Positions 45,373-57,000 of a DNA stretch of 64,000 bases are shown in pieces. The translations under genes were made by a program, and so were the position numbers. The stretch spans positions 25,974,069 through 26,038,068 of the forward strand of contig NC_133104.1 of the NCBI RefSeq assembly GCF_022965805.1, given 5' to 3'. The first letter of the stretch is position 1, and each line of letters begins with the position of its first letter. The notes under the pieces were generated by a model that worked only from the letters and a program-made list of their open reading frames with translations, made no database searches and was not told the DNA's origin. The stretch is from Primulina eburnea (Eukaryota > Streptophyta > Magnoliopsida > Lamiales > Gesneriaceae).

Positions 45373-47073
45373 TCTGAAATTTAGTTACTAACAGTTGCAT
45401 AAATAATGTCTGTGATTTTAAATTTAAAAATTTGTAACACATTATATATCATATCGACATTTTAACAATGTTTTGGACGGTTATTGATGCAACGGGACGT
45501 TGTTGCCATAAAGGACTCGTGGGAGGGGTATCTATGTGTTATATGTATGGTTTTACAAGGTTTTAGTCTTCTGGAAGTCGAGCCAAAAGGCTGGGAGGCG
45601 GACCACAATGGTTGCTGCATGTGTGGTCGCCTAGATGCCGCACGGCTCAGTTCCCCTTCAAGCTTCGCCTTCGGGTCATGGTTGGCCAGCGTCTTGTGGC
45701 TGGCAAAGGGCTACATAGGGGCTTGGTTTAGGGTTGAGGAGTGCCTAAGGTTGTGGTTAAGGGCTGTAGTCGGGAAGGTTCCGTGGAGTGCAAGGGTCAG
45801 TGCATCAAAGCTAGGGGCACGCAGGTTGTTGGCAGTGGCTTAGGCTAGATTTTAGGGACTTCCAGAATGTGATGAGAGTTTGAGGTGCTCGTCTAGGGGC
45901 TGGTATGCTTCTTAGGAAGGTGCTTAGGGCTTGGTTGTGTCCGGGTTCGAGTCGGGAGGAGTAAAAATGAAGGATATACGCACACGAGTCGAAACAAGGC
46001 TTGGGTGGAGTCGTTCGTCGTCGAGTCGTGGGTTGTTGCAGCAAGTGTGGATGTGTTATAGGTTGTAGATAAATTTATGGGATGGTTTAGAGAGGACACG
46101 CGTAGAGTTCGAAAGTATAAAATCGAGGATTGTAAAGTTTAGAGGTTTTTGACAACGTTCCGAGAAAATTCTATAACCCGAAAAATATATCTTTGAGTTG
46201 TATGTAAATTTTATGATTTTATAACATATTTTCGACGTAGGAAAAGTTTATGATGCCAAAATTTTTAATCATGCTTCTTATTTTAGAATTTTTGAGGAAA
46301 AAATACTTATTATGTAAACAAAAGAAAAAGAAAATATTTTGAAGGATGTGATTTGAATGTGACAGTTTTATGTGAGGGATCCGTCGTAAAAAAGGATGGT
46401 GGAATGAATTTATTTTAGGCCACGGCCCAGTGATGAGAGTTGCTAACGCCCCACCTCCATGTACCATGGTTAATAGGTTAATCAATCGAACAGAGGATAA
46501 CGAACGATAGAAGATAGTCACTTTCAATTATCAAACTTCATCAAAAATGATTTATGATAAATGAGAAGGAAATTCTAAATGACGCTAAGTATTTTCAATG
46601 AGTTATGAAAATGTGTATGTTAACGATTTTTAAGTCGGATGCATCTTATTAAAAGTATTCTTTTGAAATACATGTGCTTGTACATGTATTATTTGCTATC
46701 ATCGGTTAGGATTTGTGGAGCCATTAGATTCATTAGGTTTGAATTGTTGTCGGTGATATTGGAGGCTTCGACTCTTGAACAGACTGAGCTGGATAATACA
46801 CACCTGAATACCTCTCGTTTCTCCGTTGTTTTAAATGATTGAATGAAAGTTGATTTTTGTTTTTAGAAGTTTTTAATACTTGATTTTATGATGGTTTGAG
46901 TAATTTTTGAGGATTTTGGAATTTATTTGGATATGGTATCAAACTAACTTTTTATTTAGCATATTTTTTAATTTGAAGCTTAAATTATTTAATTTCGGTG
47001 AATGGTAATGTTCATGATTAATGGAAAAAAATTCTAGTATTACTTAATTAAAATAAGAGTGAGGGACGTTTCA
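45373..47073 (+). repeat. Degraded LTR-like sequence
   Basis: No convincing gene. A GC-richer block (45480-45850) is followed by AT-rich sequence and ends GAGGGACGTTTCA (47073), a usual 3' end of gypsy LTRs. It may be a solo or truncated LTR in + orientation into which the copia element jumped. Reading frames at 45484-45843 look like chance openings. Confidence 0.35.
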
Positions 47074-47660
47074 CCTACAGACCATTGAAGAAGTCACATT
47101 TCAAATAAAAATTAGTTAAGATATATTTATCATATTATAGATAGTAAATAAAAATTGAAAGATAACGTGTGGAGATTATGAGTGAGACCATAAAAAATTG
47201 TTTTTTGGGTTTAAGATAGTTTAGAAATGTAGTGTTTTTTAAAAAAAAAAATTTGAGGTACCAATAATGTGGTATTGTAGGCCTCGTGTTGAAATGGAGT
47301 TTAGAAATTAGGGTTGCGGTTAGTTTTTAAGCACTTCGAAAAGGTTTTAAAAGCGCACCAAACAATAAAAAAAACAAAAAACAAAAACTTTTCTTAATAT
47401 TTGAACGCTTTCTAATATATGTTTTATCTCCAATTTCATCTAAAATATAAAATATTTAGATCGAAATTCGATTAAGCTTTCGTCTATTCGAGTTCTGGAC
47501 TCGGATAGCTTCTTGTGATACCAAGAGCATGATGGTCCCTTGGGTTTCTGGGGTCAGTTTGCATTCATTCTTTGGCTTGATGACCGTAACAAAATTCATA
47601 CTACATATCATCAGTTGCCATTTTGTTAAAGATAAAATGCTCATCGGGGTACTGACATTT
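47074..47660. other. Unclassified spacer left of Tat-2
   Basis: AT-rich to about 47450. The last 200 bp are more balanced in base composition and contain a 72-codon open frame on the - strand (47674-47456, with SMNFVTVIKPKNECKLTPETQ and a stop at 47456). I do not recognise it. Because it runs into Tat-2, it could be a cut piece of the downstream neighbour of the host gene. Weak. Confidence 0.3.
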
Positions 47661-47665
47661 GAAGG
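47661..47665. repeat. Target site duplication of Tat-2
   Basis: GAAGG at 47661-47665 is repeated at 60054-60058. Confidence 0.95.
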
Positions 47666-48487
47666 TGATGTCAACCGGGCAAATCGGATAGTAGCCGGGT
47701 GTGCAATTTGCCAAGTCGGATGCGTGGATGTACGTGCGATTGAATATTTTTCAGTGTAAGTTGCTAGTAATCCGGGCCAGTTGAGTTCCTTGTCACCTGA
47801 AGGGTAACGACCGGGATGACTTGCGTAGTAATCCTGAAATCACAGAACGTTAGGGAGGCGCCGGAAGTTATGCCGGCGTATCCACTCCGACGCTCAAGTC
47901 AGTAATGCACGCAAAGAAAAACTGGGATAGAAAATAAGAGTGTTCGTGAGTGCTTGTGAGTAAGAAAAGAGAAAAAGACCCCCTTCCTGAAATACCAACG
48001 GAGGGTATTTATAGATGAAGCTGGTAGATAACTTGCCCGCAAAGTTCGGATGGTGGTCCATGATTCGGGGTCATGGGCCACGTTGCAAAGTAGTGGGCCA
48101 CGTACTAAGAGTTGACCTGGTCATGGAACGTGGGAGAATGGGCTCCGCGATGTCCGGAAGATGTGGTGATCAGGGAGAGAATGTGTCTCTTTCCCGGGTG
48201 TTTTCCACCTGGGTGCCTCTGAGGTACTTCTCGGACCGGGAAGTTTTTACCCCGGGTATTGGCTGATTACTCCCCGGGCGGTGGCTCGCCAAGTGGTTCA
48301 TTGGGAATTCTTCTGACAATTGAGTGCACAACTCGTCGGACGTCTGAAGATCCGGGATCCTTTTTTCACACCGGCTCACTTTAGGTAATTGTACTTCGGT
48401 ATCTTCTCCCCGTTCTGATCTTGCCCGAGTTCGAGAACCTCCCGGGTCAGGGTCTATACCCGGGCCCGGGTTCTCTTGGGGGCATCA
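47666..48487 (-). repeat. Tat-2 3' LTR
   Basis: 822 bp, TGATGTCAACC to GGGGGCATCA on the + strand. It is clearly related to the 776-bp Tat-1 LTR but diverged. Confidence 0.95.
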
Positions 48488-48499
48488 CCACTCCCTCCT
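48488..48499 (-). promoter_or_regulatory. Tat-2 polypurine tract
   Basis: AGGAGGGAGTGG on the - strand, identical to Tat-1, abutting the 3' LTR. Confidence 0.85.
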
Positions 48500-48776
48500 A
48501 AAAAAGTCGGGCTAGAGTCTATCTCGCTGTCCCGATTAGTAAAAAACAGTTCTCCTGGTGATAGAGGAGTCTTCTAGAATTCTACAGATGTGGATACCAT
48601 TGCTGATGCTGTTGTAAGCCCTAAAATTCAAACGGATCCGCAATGTTTCGCGTTTCGAGGACTGTTATGATCTCGATATTTACGCCTGTCTTTTCGCCTG
48701 CTCGGTGCAACTTCCAATAGTCACCTCAACCGTTGATATATTCGAGAATCAACGATCGTGATACACTCCTCTTTCC

Positions 48777-48787
48777 TATATATATAT
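48777..48787 (+). promoter_or_regulatory. TATA box of aORF1 (Tat-2)
   Basis: TATATATATAT about 50 bp before the aORF1 ATG, as in Tat-1. The stretch 48500-48776 has no gene and resembles the aORF1 upstream region of Tat-1. Confidence 0.7.
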
Positions 48788-48835
48788 GGTATCCTCCAAC
48801 CCTTCCACTATCCCTTGCTGATTACTTCAATAGAT

Positions 48836-49255
48836 ATGGCCGGTGCAAGCAGCTCAAGAACTCCAGGGATGACCTAAGCCCTTAGGGAGCCCAACCTGGA
48901 AGTCCAAAAATCCATCATAGAAGACGAAGTGCTTAACGAAGTTCTCGGCTATTGGGAAGAGCTTCAAGAACTGAAACTTCTCTATGATTCTGGGGAAGCC
49001 ACCACCCCTGCCCTGGTATCCAAACTAAAGAAAGTGCGCAAACAACTACACATAGCTGAGTGGGTGGACATCTTCACGGATGGCCATGTATATCAGCTGA
49101 TGCTTCGGGAGGAATTGAAGCTCCTGAAGAACATTCTCGGTTCTCCCAGCTTCATGCAAGGCTCCACTCCCCCGCTGTTTGCTTGGTTGAAGATACGCAT
49201 AATTGTCATAGAAGAGAAATATGACGATGTAGTACGTGCTAATGTATATGGTTAA
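48836..49255 (+). pseudogene. aORF1 of Tat-2, early stop
   Basis: ATG 48836 (MAGASSSRTPGM) is followed by TAA at codon 14 where Tat-1 has GAA. After that the same frame is open to 49255 and matches Tat-1 closely (VLNEVL.YWE, LLYDSGEATTPALVSKLK, QLHIAEWVDIFTDG). A downstream ATG would give a protein without the first 14 or more residues. Apart from the stop, the frame is preserved. Confidence 0.75.
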
Positions 49256-49384
49256 ATAAAAATTTATCTCAGTTTCCTTCTCTGTCACTGCTCGGATACG
49301 ACAATTTTAAATCCATCAATTGACACGTATATCACGGATTGCATACAATTATCTGATTAAATGACTCACTAGAACTCCCGAACT

Positions 49385-49612
49385 TAATACCTCCCGAGAC
49401 ATTAACACAAATGCCGGTGCCTCGTGCTTCCCGGGCTGTGAATGACACGCCTGGGACTCGTGTCTCTCGGGCCTCGCAAAATACCGAGGACTCATGATTC
49501 CTGGGCTTCCCAAAATGCCGGGGACTCGTGCTTCCCGGGCTTCACCAAATGCCGGGGACTCGCGCTTCCCGGGCTTCACAAAATGCCGATAACCTAAGAC
49601 TTCCCGACCCCT
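49385..49612 (+). repeat. Array T1 (Tat-2)
   Basis: About six units of 30-38 bp with GCCGGGG, ACTCGTGCTT, CCCGGGC, some degenerate, starting about 130 bp after the aORF1 stop. Confidence 0.85.
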
Positions 49613-49788
49613 GGTATGGTGTCACAACCATAAAAAATTTTATGTTTGGACCAATTTACGAGGCACTTCCTGATCAGACACGTATGCTTAAGCCAACGGT
49701 TGCGATTAATCTCTCTCCTCCATAAATGCGGAGTCGTTTCTCATGGTCGGAAACTTTTCGGCTTCCTCCAGACTACCTACCCTCTGCC

Positions 49789-49796
49789 TATAAATA
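49789..49796 (+). promoter_or_regulatory. TATA box of aORF2 (Tat-2)
   Basis: TATAAATA 37 bp before the aORF2 ATG, matching Tat-1. Confidence 0.7.
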
Positions 49797-49832
49797 CGTA
49801 GATGAAGGCGAAGTGAGAGCAATCGTTTCAAC

Positions 49833-50261
49833 ATGCCGAGTTCAACCGAATCTACTGTCAGCAGCAGCCAGTATGGCCACTTGCCACCCTCTACGCGTGC
49901 TCATTTAGAGTCGTTGAAGAGGACCATCGAGGAGTTTATTCTGGCGAAAGTCATGTCCACTTGGCATAAGATTCACAATCTTGTGCAATCATTCCAAGAT
50001 GGTTTGGCTTTCACCAGGCCACAGAGAGCACTGGCCAGGAGATACAAACGGATATTTTATGTGACGCACGTGGCCGAGCTAGCCACTGATCAAGTTCTGC
50101 TGCAGGCAATGCTGAGGAAGGAGTGGAAACAGCTGCGCAAGCTTGCTGCTACCGAGTCCTTTGCCAACCTTCCCTTCGCTGAGCTGCATAGCTGGATGTC
50201 GGAGTGGGAGGATCATGTAAGCTCTAGGCTGGCCACTGCAATATTTCACCGATTCTATTAA
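49833..50261 (+). CDS. aORF2: antisense small protein of Tat-2, unknown function
   Basis: 142 aa from ATG 49833 (MPSSTESTVSSSQYG) to TAA 50259-50261, fully open. The start is the first ATG after the TATA box and is kept in Tat-1. The protein is rich in Arg, Lys, Leu and Trp and predicted mostly helical, with a Ser-rich N-terminus and no known domain. It aligns without gaps to aORF1 over about 109 residues with roughly 22% identity and matching Leu, Trp and charged positions. The pair is therefore duplicated within the element and held by both family members. The neighbour array T2 begins about 50 bp downstream. Function unknown. Confidence 0.75.
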   Translation: MPSSTESTVSSSQYGHLPPSTRAHLESLKRTIEEFILAKVMSTWHKIHNLVQSFQDGLAFTRPQRALARRYKRIFYVTHVAELATDQVLLQAMLRKEWKQLRKLAATESFANLPFAELHSWMSEWEDHVSSRLATAIFHRFY

Positions 50262-50311
50262 TAAAATTTTACTTTGCGCACTTTGCTTGTGTACTTCCTT
50301 CAAGTTTATGG

Positions 50312-50645
50312 GTTTTAAAGTAAAAAACCGGGGTTTAAAACCTCCCGGGCTAAAAATAACTTGTCGGGGCCTAAAACCTCCCGGGCTTGAAATAACTTGC
50401 CGGGGCCTTAAACCTCCCGGGCTTAAAATAACTTGCCGGGACCTTAAACCTCCCGGGCTTGAAATAACTTGTCGGGGCCTTAAACCTCCCGGACTTGAAA
50501 TAACTTGTCGGGGCCTTAAACCTCCCGGGCTTAAAATAACTTGCCGGGACCTTAAACCTCCCGGACTTGAAATAACTTGTCGGGCCTTAAACCTCCCGGG
50601 CTTGAAATAACTTGTCGGGGCCTTAAACCTCCCGGACATGAAATA
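50312..50645 (+). repeat. Array T2 (Tat-2), 36-bp hairpin-frame repeats
   Basis: About nine units of 36 bp with GCCGGGG or GTCGGGG, CCTTAAACCT, CCCGGGC. The core is the same as in Tat-1 but the linker is three bases shorter, so the two arrays have been homogenised separately. Confidence 0.93.
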
Positions 50646-50933
50646 ATATGCCAGTTATCTTTTTTGAATGATATGCACGATGTCATGATGATACGTGTCC
50701 CCTTTTTTCTTTCCAACGGTCGGCAGCGTTCCGTCTCCCGAGGATCCGATAAGTCTGACCCCTTCATGATTACACGTCCTTTCATGCGCCTTGCACAACT
50801 TACGAGATGCATCCCGATCGTTAATACCTATCCACTTCAACGGCTGAGATCCATAATCCGGGTGCGTCTTTCAAAACCAATGTGGACCCTCAGATCATGG
50901 CTAGATCGATGGTCTGGATCACTTCCCTACTCC

Positions 50934-50942
50934 TATATATAT
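50934..50942 (+). promoter_or_regulatory. TATA box of aORF3 (Tat-2)
   Basis: TATATATAT about 140 bp before the aORF3 ATG, as in Tat-1. The 50646-50933 stretch has no gene and is similar to the Tat-1 promoter stretch. GTAAG in the leader just before the ATG is also kept. Confidence 0.7.
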
Positions 50943-51081
50943 CTCCTTCCCCAAACCTTCATTACTTTCGTCAAATTTAACCAAGCTTCCACGTCTGCAA
51001 CTCTGCCAAAATTCCGATCACTCCCTGGCGTTCCCACTACCATTCTTCCTCCCATCCGCGTAAGTTCTTCTTTTGCTAATC

Positions 51082-53419
51082 ATGTCTTCTTCCAACACTT
51101 CTTCTACATCGGATAAGAATCGCAGGGGCTCCTCAGACTTTGAGTCAGATGCCCTGCGCGATAGTTCCCCGCTTTCTGCCTCCCCTGTTTCCACTTTTCG
51201 CCCTCAGAATCTAACTCCTTCTCCTCCTCCCCTCAAAAAATTCAAAATTTCTCACGGGGCTGGGCCTTCCCGCCCCCAGAAGAAAAAGAAGAAGGCAACT
51301 TCTTCGAAACCCTCAGCCCGGGCTGTTCCTTCTCCCGCCCGGGCTGCTGATTCTGGCCCCTTGCCATGGTTTTCTACCATGGTGAGCTCCCTCCGAGCCA
51401 AATCTGCCGAGGAGATCCGCCTCCTTGGCTCCATCCCCACTAACCATGCTATTGTCATCCCGGGCCCTAGTGACCGGGCTGACAAGCCACCAGAAGGGTA
51501 TCTTACCTTCTTCCGAGACCAGGTTACTAATGGCCTCAGGTTTCCCCTTCACCCTTTTTTCATTGGGATATCTTCCCTTCTTGGCATTCCTCTCAACCAG
51601 TTTCATCCTAATGCTATTAGGATGATGACTTGTTTTTTCACCCTCATCTCCATGCACCCCGATATCCCCCTCGAGCCCTCCCTTTTTAATTTTTTCTTTA
51701 TCTGCTACATTGGCGATTACGCCTTTTCATTCAAGACCCGGTCTCACCATAAACTTTTCGGAGATATTCCCTCTTCCGTCAAGGGCTGGAAACGCCGGTT
51801 CTTTTACATTCGTCCTGCTAACCTCCCTGAATGCCCGGTTGGGTTTATTTCTGCCCTTCCTGCTCAGCCGGGTCTTCCTGAAAACTACCGCACACTTGAC
51901 TCTTACACCCAGTGTGAGGAGGTGGTAGGCGGTAAGGTGTATAGCTCCTCCGCCCTCCTCGGTGAAAATTTACTGGTGACTTATGGGCTGAGCCCCGGGG
52001 TGGAGGAGTCTACTGATCGCATCATCGAAGAGTTCGATGCCTTCCGCCCCGGTAGGTTTCTTCTGCTAGCCCCTATTGTACTCCCTTTACTTACTTTTCT
52101 GCTTTACCTGTTTCTAATGGGCTATTTGGCTTTCTGCAGACGCCGAAATGAAAGAGGCCTTTGCCCAAAAGATGGCTGAGGAAAAGGCAGCTAGGAAGGC
52201 TGCTCGTAAGGCCGCTGCTGCTGAGAGAAAGGCGCGGGAGCGTCAGGAGGCCACATCCCGGGAGGTTCCTGGAGACCAGGCCGGGGAAGAGCGGGTTGTC
52301 CAGGTGCTTGCTGAACAAGAGACCCCGGCTGCTGCTGAAGCCACCGGGCCTAAAGAGCGCGGGGTCATTTTAATCGAAGAGGAGGAAGAGTCCTCGGGCC
52401 TAGCTCTTCGGACCCCTGCCAAGAGGAAAGCTTCCCGAGAGCTTCTCCGTGTTGAGCCCCGGGTGGTTACCCGGGTGGCCCAGGGATCTGTGACTGTTCC
52501 GCCCGTGTCTCCTGCTGAATCCCCTTTCACCCCCACTTCTACTACTTCCCCTCCTCCTGCCGTGCCCGGGAGCATCTTTTCGGCCGGAAGCTCGTCGATG
52601 GGCTTCCAGATGCTGAAGCGGGTGGCCACTCCTGCCGAGGAGACCATCCTCCAGGCTTCAAGAGCCGGAGATCTTATGCTGGAGAGTTTCAATCTCCTCC
52701 TGGCTGTGAGTATTCATTCCTCCACTTTTGTTTCTTTGTTTCCTCGGTATTCCTTCTTCCTTGCAACAATTTTTTTTGTTTATTTGCAGAGCGAGCAGAT
52801 GGCTAGAGCTGCCTTTGAGAAGATGGGCTCCTTGCAAAAGAGCACAGAGACTCGGGTCGCCTCCGCCACCGCTCTTCATGAGGGTGCCCTGGCCCGCATA
52901 GCTCAGCTTAAAGACCTTCATGCGGGGGCCCTCCATGGCCAGGAAACCACAATAAACGGCTTGCAGGGCCAGCTCGAAGAGGCTCGGGCAGAGATCACTT
53001 CGCTGAAGGCTCAACTGGAAAAGACAGAGGCCCGGGCCGAAAAGCTAGAATTGGATGCCCGGGCTGCTCTAGATGACTTCGTGCTGGTTACCGAGAAGGT
53101 GGGTGAGCTGGAAACTTCTCTCGCGGCCCGGGAAGCGGCTCTCGCAACTCGGGCCACCCTGGAGGAGGAGTGGCGGGCTGCTTTCCTTGCTACTGCAGAA
53201 TTTCAGCAGCTAGTGACGAATAAAGCCTTTCCTTATTTCAAGGTGGGCTTTAACAAATGCAAGGGGCAGGTGAAAGAAGCCGGCCTTCTACCCCCGGAAA
53301 AGAAAAGCCTGCTGGACTTAGCCCGGGCCGTAAACTCCTTGCCAGCTGATGGTGCTGAAATCCCGGAGGAAGAAGAGTCTGAGGCGGAGGAGGACTCAGA
53401 GTCAGAGCCTGCCGTTTAG
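51082..53419 (+). CDS. aORF3: spliced antisense gene of Tat-2, Transposase_28-like protein with coiled coil
   Basis: Exons 51082-52051, 52140-52705 and 52790-53419 join to 721 aa. Introns are 88 and 84 bp, with GTAGGT to CTGCAG and GTGAGT to TTTGCAG at exactly the Tat-1 positions (phase 1 and phase 0). Layout as in Tat-1: Ser/Pro-rich start with a Lys run, Transposase_28-like domain (PEGYLTFFRDQVTNG, FFICYIGDYAFSF), Ala/Lys/Glu region, coiled coil with LQGQLEEARAEITSLKAQLE, acidic tail. Reading straight through intron 1 is also open for some distance, but the matching sites in both copies favour splicing. That both copies stay open over 2.1 kb of coding sequence while gag-pol is broken is notable. 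Function unknown. Confidence 0.85.
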
Positions 53420-53649
53420 ACGTTTAGTACTTTTTCTTTTTCTGGTAGTTGTAATAATTTTTCTTAATCTAATGAAATTTCTTCCATTCACCCCGGTGTC
53501 TTGGTGCTAACTTGTGAATAAGAAAAATTTACCAAGTGTTGGAAGATAACCAGGTTACGATAATATCTGAACGATAACACTTAGTAATGTTAAGTACCGA
53601 GGATCAATCGACTTAGGCAACCGAGACTTTGGACCCTCCGATTTTATAA

Positions 53650-53928
53650 TAAATTGAAGGGAAGCCGAGGCATGGTATCATCCGGGCCCTTAATCATAGT
53701 TTGAAGGGAAGCCGGGGCATGGTGTCACCCGGGCCCTTTATAATTTGAAGGGAAAGCCGGGGCATGGTATCACCCGGGCCCTTAATAATAAATTGAAGGG
53801 AAGCCGGGGCATGGTATCACCCGGGCCCTTAATAATAAATTGAAAGGAAGCCGGGGCATGGTATCATCCAGGCCCTTTATAATAAATTGAAGGGAAGCCG
53901 GGGCATGGTATCGCCCGGGCCCTTATAT
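53650..53928 (+). repeat. Array T3 (Tat-2)
   Basis: Six units of about 47 bp with GCCGGGG, CATGGTATCA, CCCGGGC and an AATAAATTGAAGG linker, lying about 240 bp after the aORF3 stop and before the convergent pol end at 54025. Confidence 0.95.
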
Positions 53929-54024
53929 ATGTGCCGGGGTTCGGGACCTACCGGGCTTAAAAATAATCTTCTCCGAAGCTTGATTTTTATTGCCAAGTAA
54001 TCACAGGAAATTTACAAAAAACTT

Positions 54025-57000
54025 CTAAGGAAAGTATTTCTTGAGGTGGAAAGCATTCCAGGGTCTTTTGAGAGGACGGCCCTGCCCATCTTCAAGATAA
54101 TAAGCGCCCGAGCTGACTCTGCGCACCACTTTGTAAGGTCCTTCCCACCGGGCATCAAGCTTGCCCACATCTCCAGCAGGGTTTGCTTTTTTGAGGACCA
54201 TGTCTCCTATCTGAAACTCTCGGTGTCGGACCCTCTGGTTATAAGCTTTCATCACCCGACGCCGATAAGCCTCCATTTTGATTGCCGCTCTTTCTCTCCT
54301 TTCTTCAATGAGATCGAGTTCACTGGCCCGGGCATTATCATTGTCTTCCGGATATGTGTGCACCCGGGCTGAAGTTTGCCCGATCTCGGCTGGGAGCACT
54401 GCTTCAGAGCCATACACCAAGCTGAATGGTGTTTCCCCGGTAGCTGTTCGAGGTGTAGTACGGTATGCCCAAAGAACACTGGGCAACTCTTCTACCCAAT
54501 CTTTTCCAACTCCGTATAACCGGGCTCTGAGTGCCTGGACAATAGTGCGGTTGGTTACCTCAGTTTGCCCATTGGCTTGTGGGTAGGCAACTGAGGTAAA
54601 AGCCTGAGTAATCTTCATCTCCTCGCACCACGCTTTGACTTTATTCCCCTGGAATTGCCGGCCATTGTCAGATATAAGCTTCCGGGGGATCCGAAACCTG
54701 CAGACAATATTTTTCCACAAAAATTTAAGAACTTCCTCCTCGGTAATCTTGGCCAAGGGCTCTGCTTCCACCCACTTAGAGAAGTAGTCAATCCCTACGA
54801 GCAGGAATTTTTTCTGAGCTCGGGCTACAGGGAAAGATCCCACAATATCAAGGCCCCACTGGTCAAAAGGGCAAGATGCCTGGATAGGCTTCATCAGGGC
54901 AGTTGGGTGGTGGTTAACGTTGCTATGCCTTTGGCATCCCTCGCAAGAGCGGACTACCCGGGCAGCATCTTGATGCATGGTAGGCCACCAGAATCCAGTA
55001 AGCAAAGCCTTTCTAGCCAGGGAGGTTGCTCCGATATGATCTCCGCAGCAGCCCTCATGGATCTCCCTTAGAACATAAATGGATTCATCCCCGGAGATGC
55101 ACTTGAGAAGGGGACCCTGGAAAGATCGCCGGTATAGGATGTCATCGATCACAACAAACCGAGCTGCTCTCTTTTTGATTCGAATGGCCTCCTTGACATC
55201 CTCGGGGAGATAGGTTCGGGAGATGTAGTCAAGGATAGGGGTGGCCCAATTATCTTCCCGGGCTTGAGGAGGCCCGGTATCCACTGAGGATACCAGGCTA
55301 GTGTGGTAAAATATACTCGGCTCCCGATAGTCAGAAAGTGAAGCTGCCATTTTTGCCAGGGCATCGGCTTCAGTATTTTTTTCTCGGGGAATCTGCTCTA
55401 TGCACCAATCTATGAAATGTGCTGATAACTCTTTGATGATAGTCAGATATTTCACAAACTTCTCCTCCCGGGCCTCGTACGCTCCTTTTACTTGTTGGGC
55501 TACCAACTGCGAATCTGTATAAAAAATGACCCGGGTAGCTCCAGCATCCCGGGCCGCTTTTATCCCGATGATAACAGCCTCGTACTCTGCTTCATTGTTG
55601 GAGACCCGGAAGTCCAACCTAACTGCCAACTGTATTTTTTCCTCGGTGGGTGATATCAGTAGTACTCCCACCCCACTGCCATCTTTGCCGGAAGCCCCGT
55701 CTACAAATATTCTCCAAATTCCACCGGTATCGGGGAAAATCATTTCAGTGATAAAATCTGACAAGGCCTGGGCCTTAATTGCCTTCCGGGGCTGGTACTC
55801 GATGTCATACTCTCCCAATTCCACAGTCCACTTTACCAGCTTTCCCGAGATCTCTGGCTGAGTCATGATTCTCCCGAGAGGGGTATTGGTAAGCACAGTG
55901 ATGGGATGGGATAAGAAGTACGGGCGAAGTTTTCGTGCTGTAATCACCAGGGCCAAGGCCACCTTCTCCACTTCGGTATATCTGATCTCGGGCCCTTTGA
56001 GTGCATGGCTCACATAATAAACCGGCCTTTGATCAGTACCTTCTTCTCGGATCAGTACAGAGCTGACAGCATACTCGCTGGCCGAAAGGTACACCCAAAG
56101 CTTCTCCCCGGGTCCGGGCTTCTCAAGGACAGGGAGCCCGGCTAGATGATTTTTCAATTCTTCGAAAGCCTTCTCACATTTTTCATCCCAGCCAAACTCT
56201 TTGGCCTTCCTTAGAGCTTGGAAGAAAGGGTAACTCCGGTGTGCAGATCGGGAAATGAAACGTGATAGGGCGGCGATTCTCCCTGTGAGTCTCTGCACAT
56301 CCTTGACCGACTTTGGGGATGTCATTTCAGTTATAGACCTGACTTTTTCCGGATTGACCTCAATTCCTCTCTCGGTGACCATGAACCCGAGGAACTTGCC
56401 ACTCTTAACCCCAAACGTGCATTTGGCCGGGTTTAACCTTACCCCATACTCCCGAAGAGTATAGAAGGTCTCCTCGAGGTCTGGGATGAACTCAGTGTGC
56501 GCCCGGGATTTCACCAAGATATCGTCCACGTAAACCTCGATATTCCGCCCGACTTGCTTGGTGAATATCCTGTCCATCAATCTCTGGTATGTGGCCCCGG
56601 CATTTTTTAATCCAAAGGGCATGACCACATAGCAAAAGGTTCCTCCCGAGGTAATGAAGCTGACCTTCTCCTGATCTTCCCGGTCCAGGGGGATCTGATG
56701 GTACCCCTGGTATGCATCCATGAAACACAGCAATTCATACCCCGATGTCGAGTCCACCAACTGATCAATCCGGGGTAGAGGGTAGCAGTCTTTTGGGCAG
56801 GCTTTATTTAGATCCCTAAAGTCAACACACATCCTCCATTTGCCGGCTGATTTGGGGACCAAGACTACATTGGATAGCCAGGTGGGAAATTGGACTTCTC
56901 TGATCTGCCCGGCTTTCAATAGTTCTCCCACATGATCAGCAATCACTTTATCCTTTTCGGGACCAAAGTGTCTCTTCCTCTGCTTCACTGCCCGAGAACC

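Noticed and set aside
45484..45843. 119-codon open frame in the GC-richer block
   Set aside because: No recognisable domain, LTR-like surroundings, opposite strand also open.
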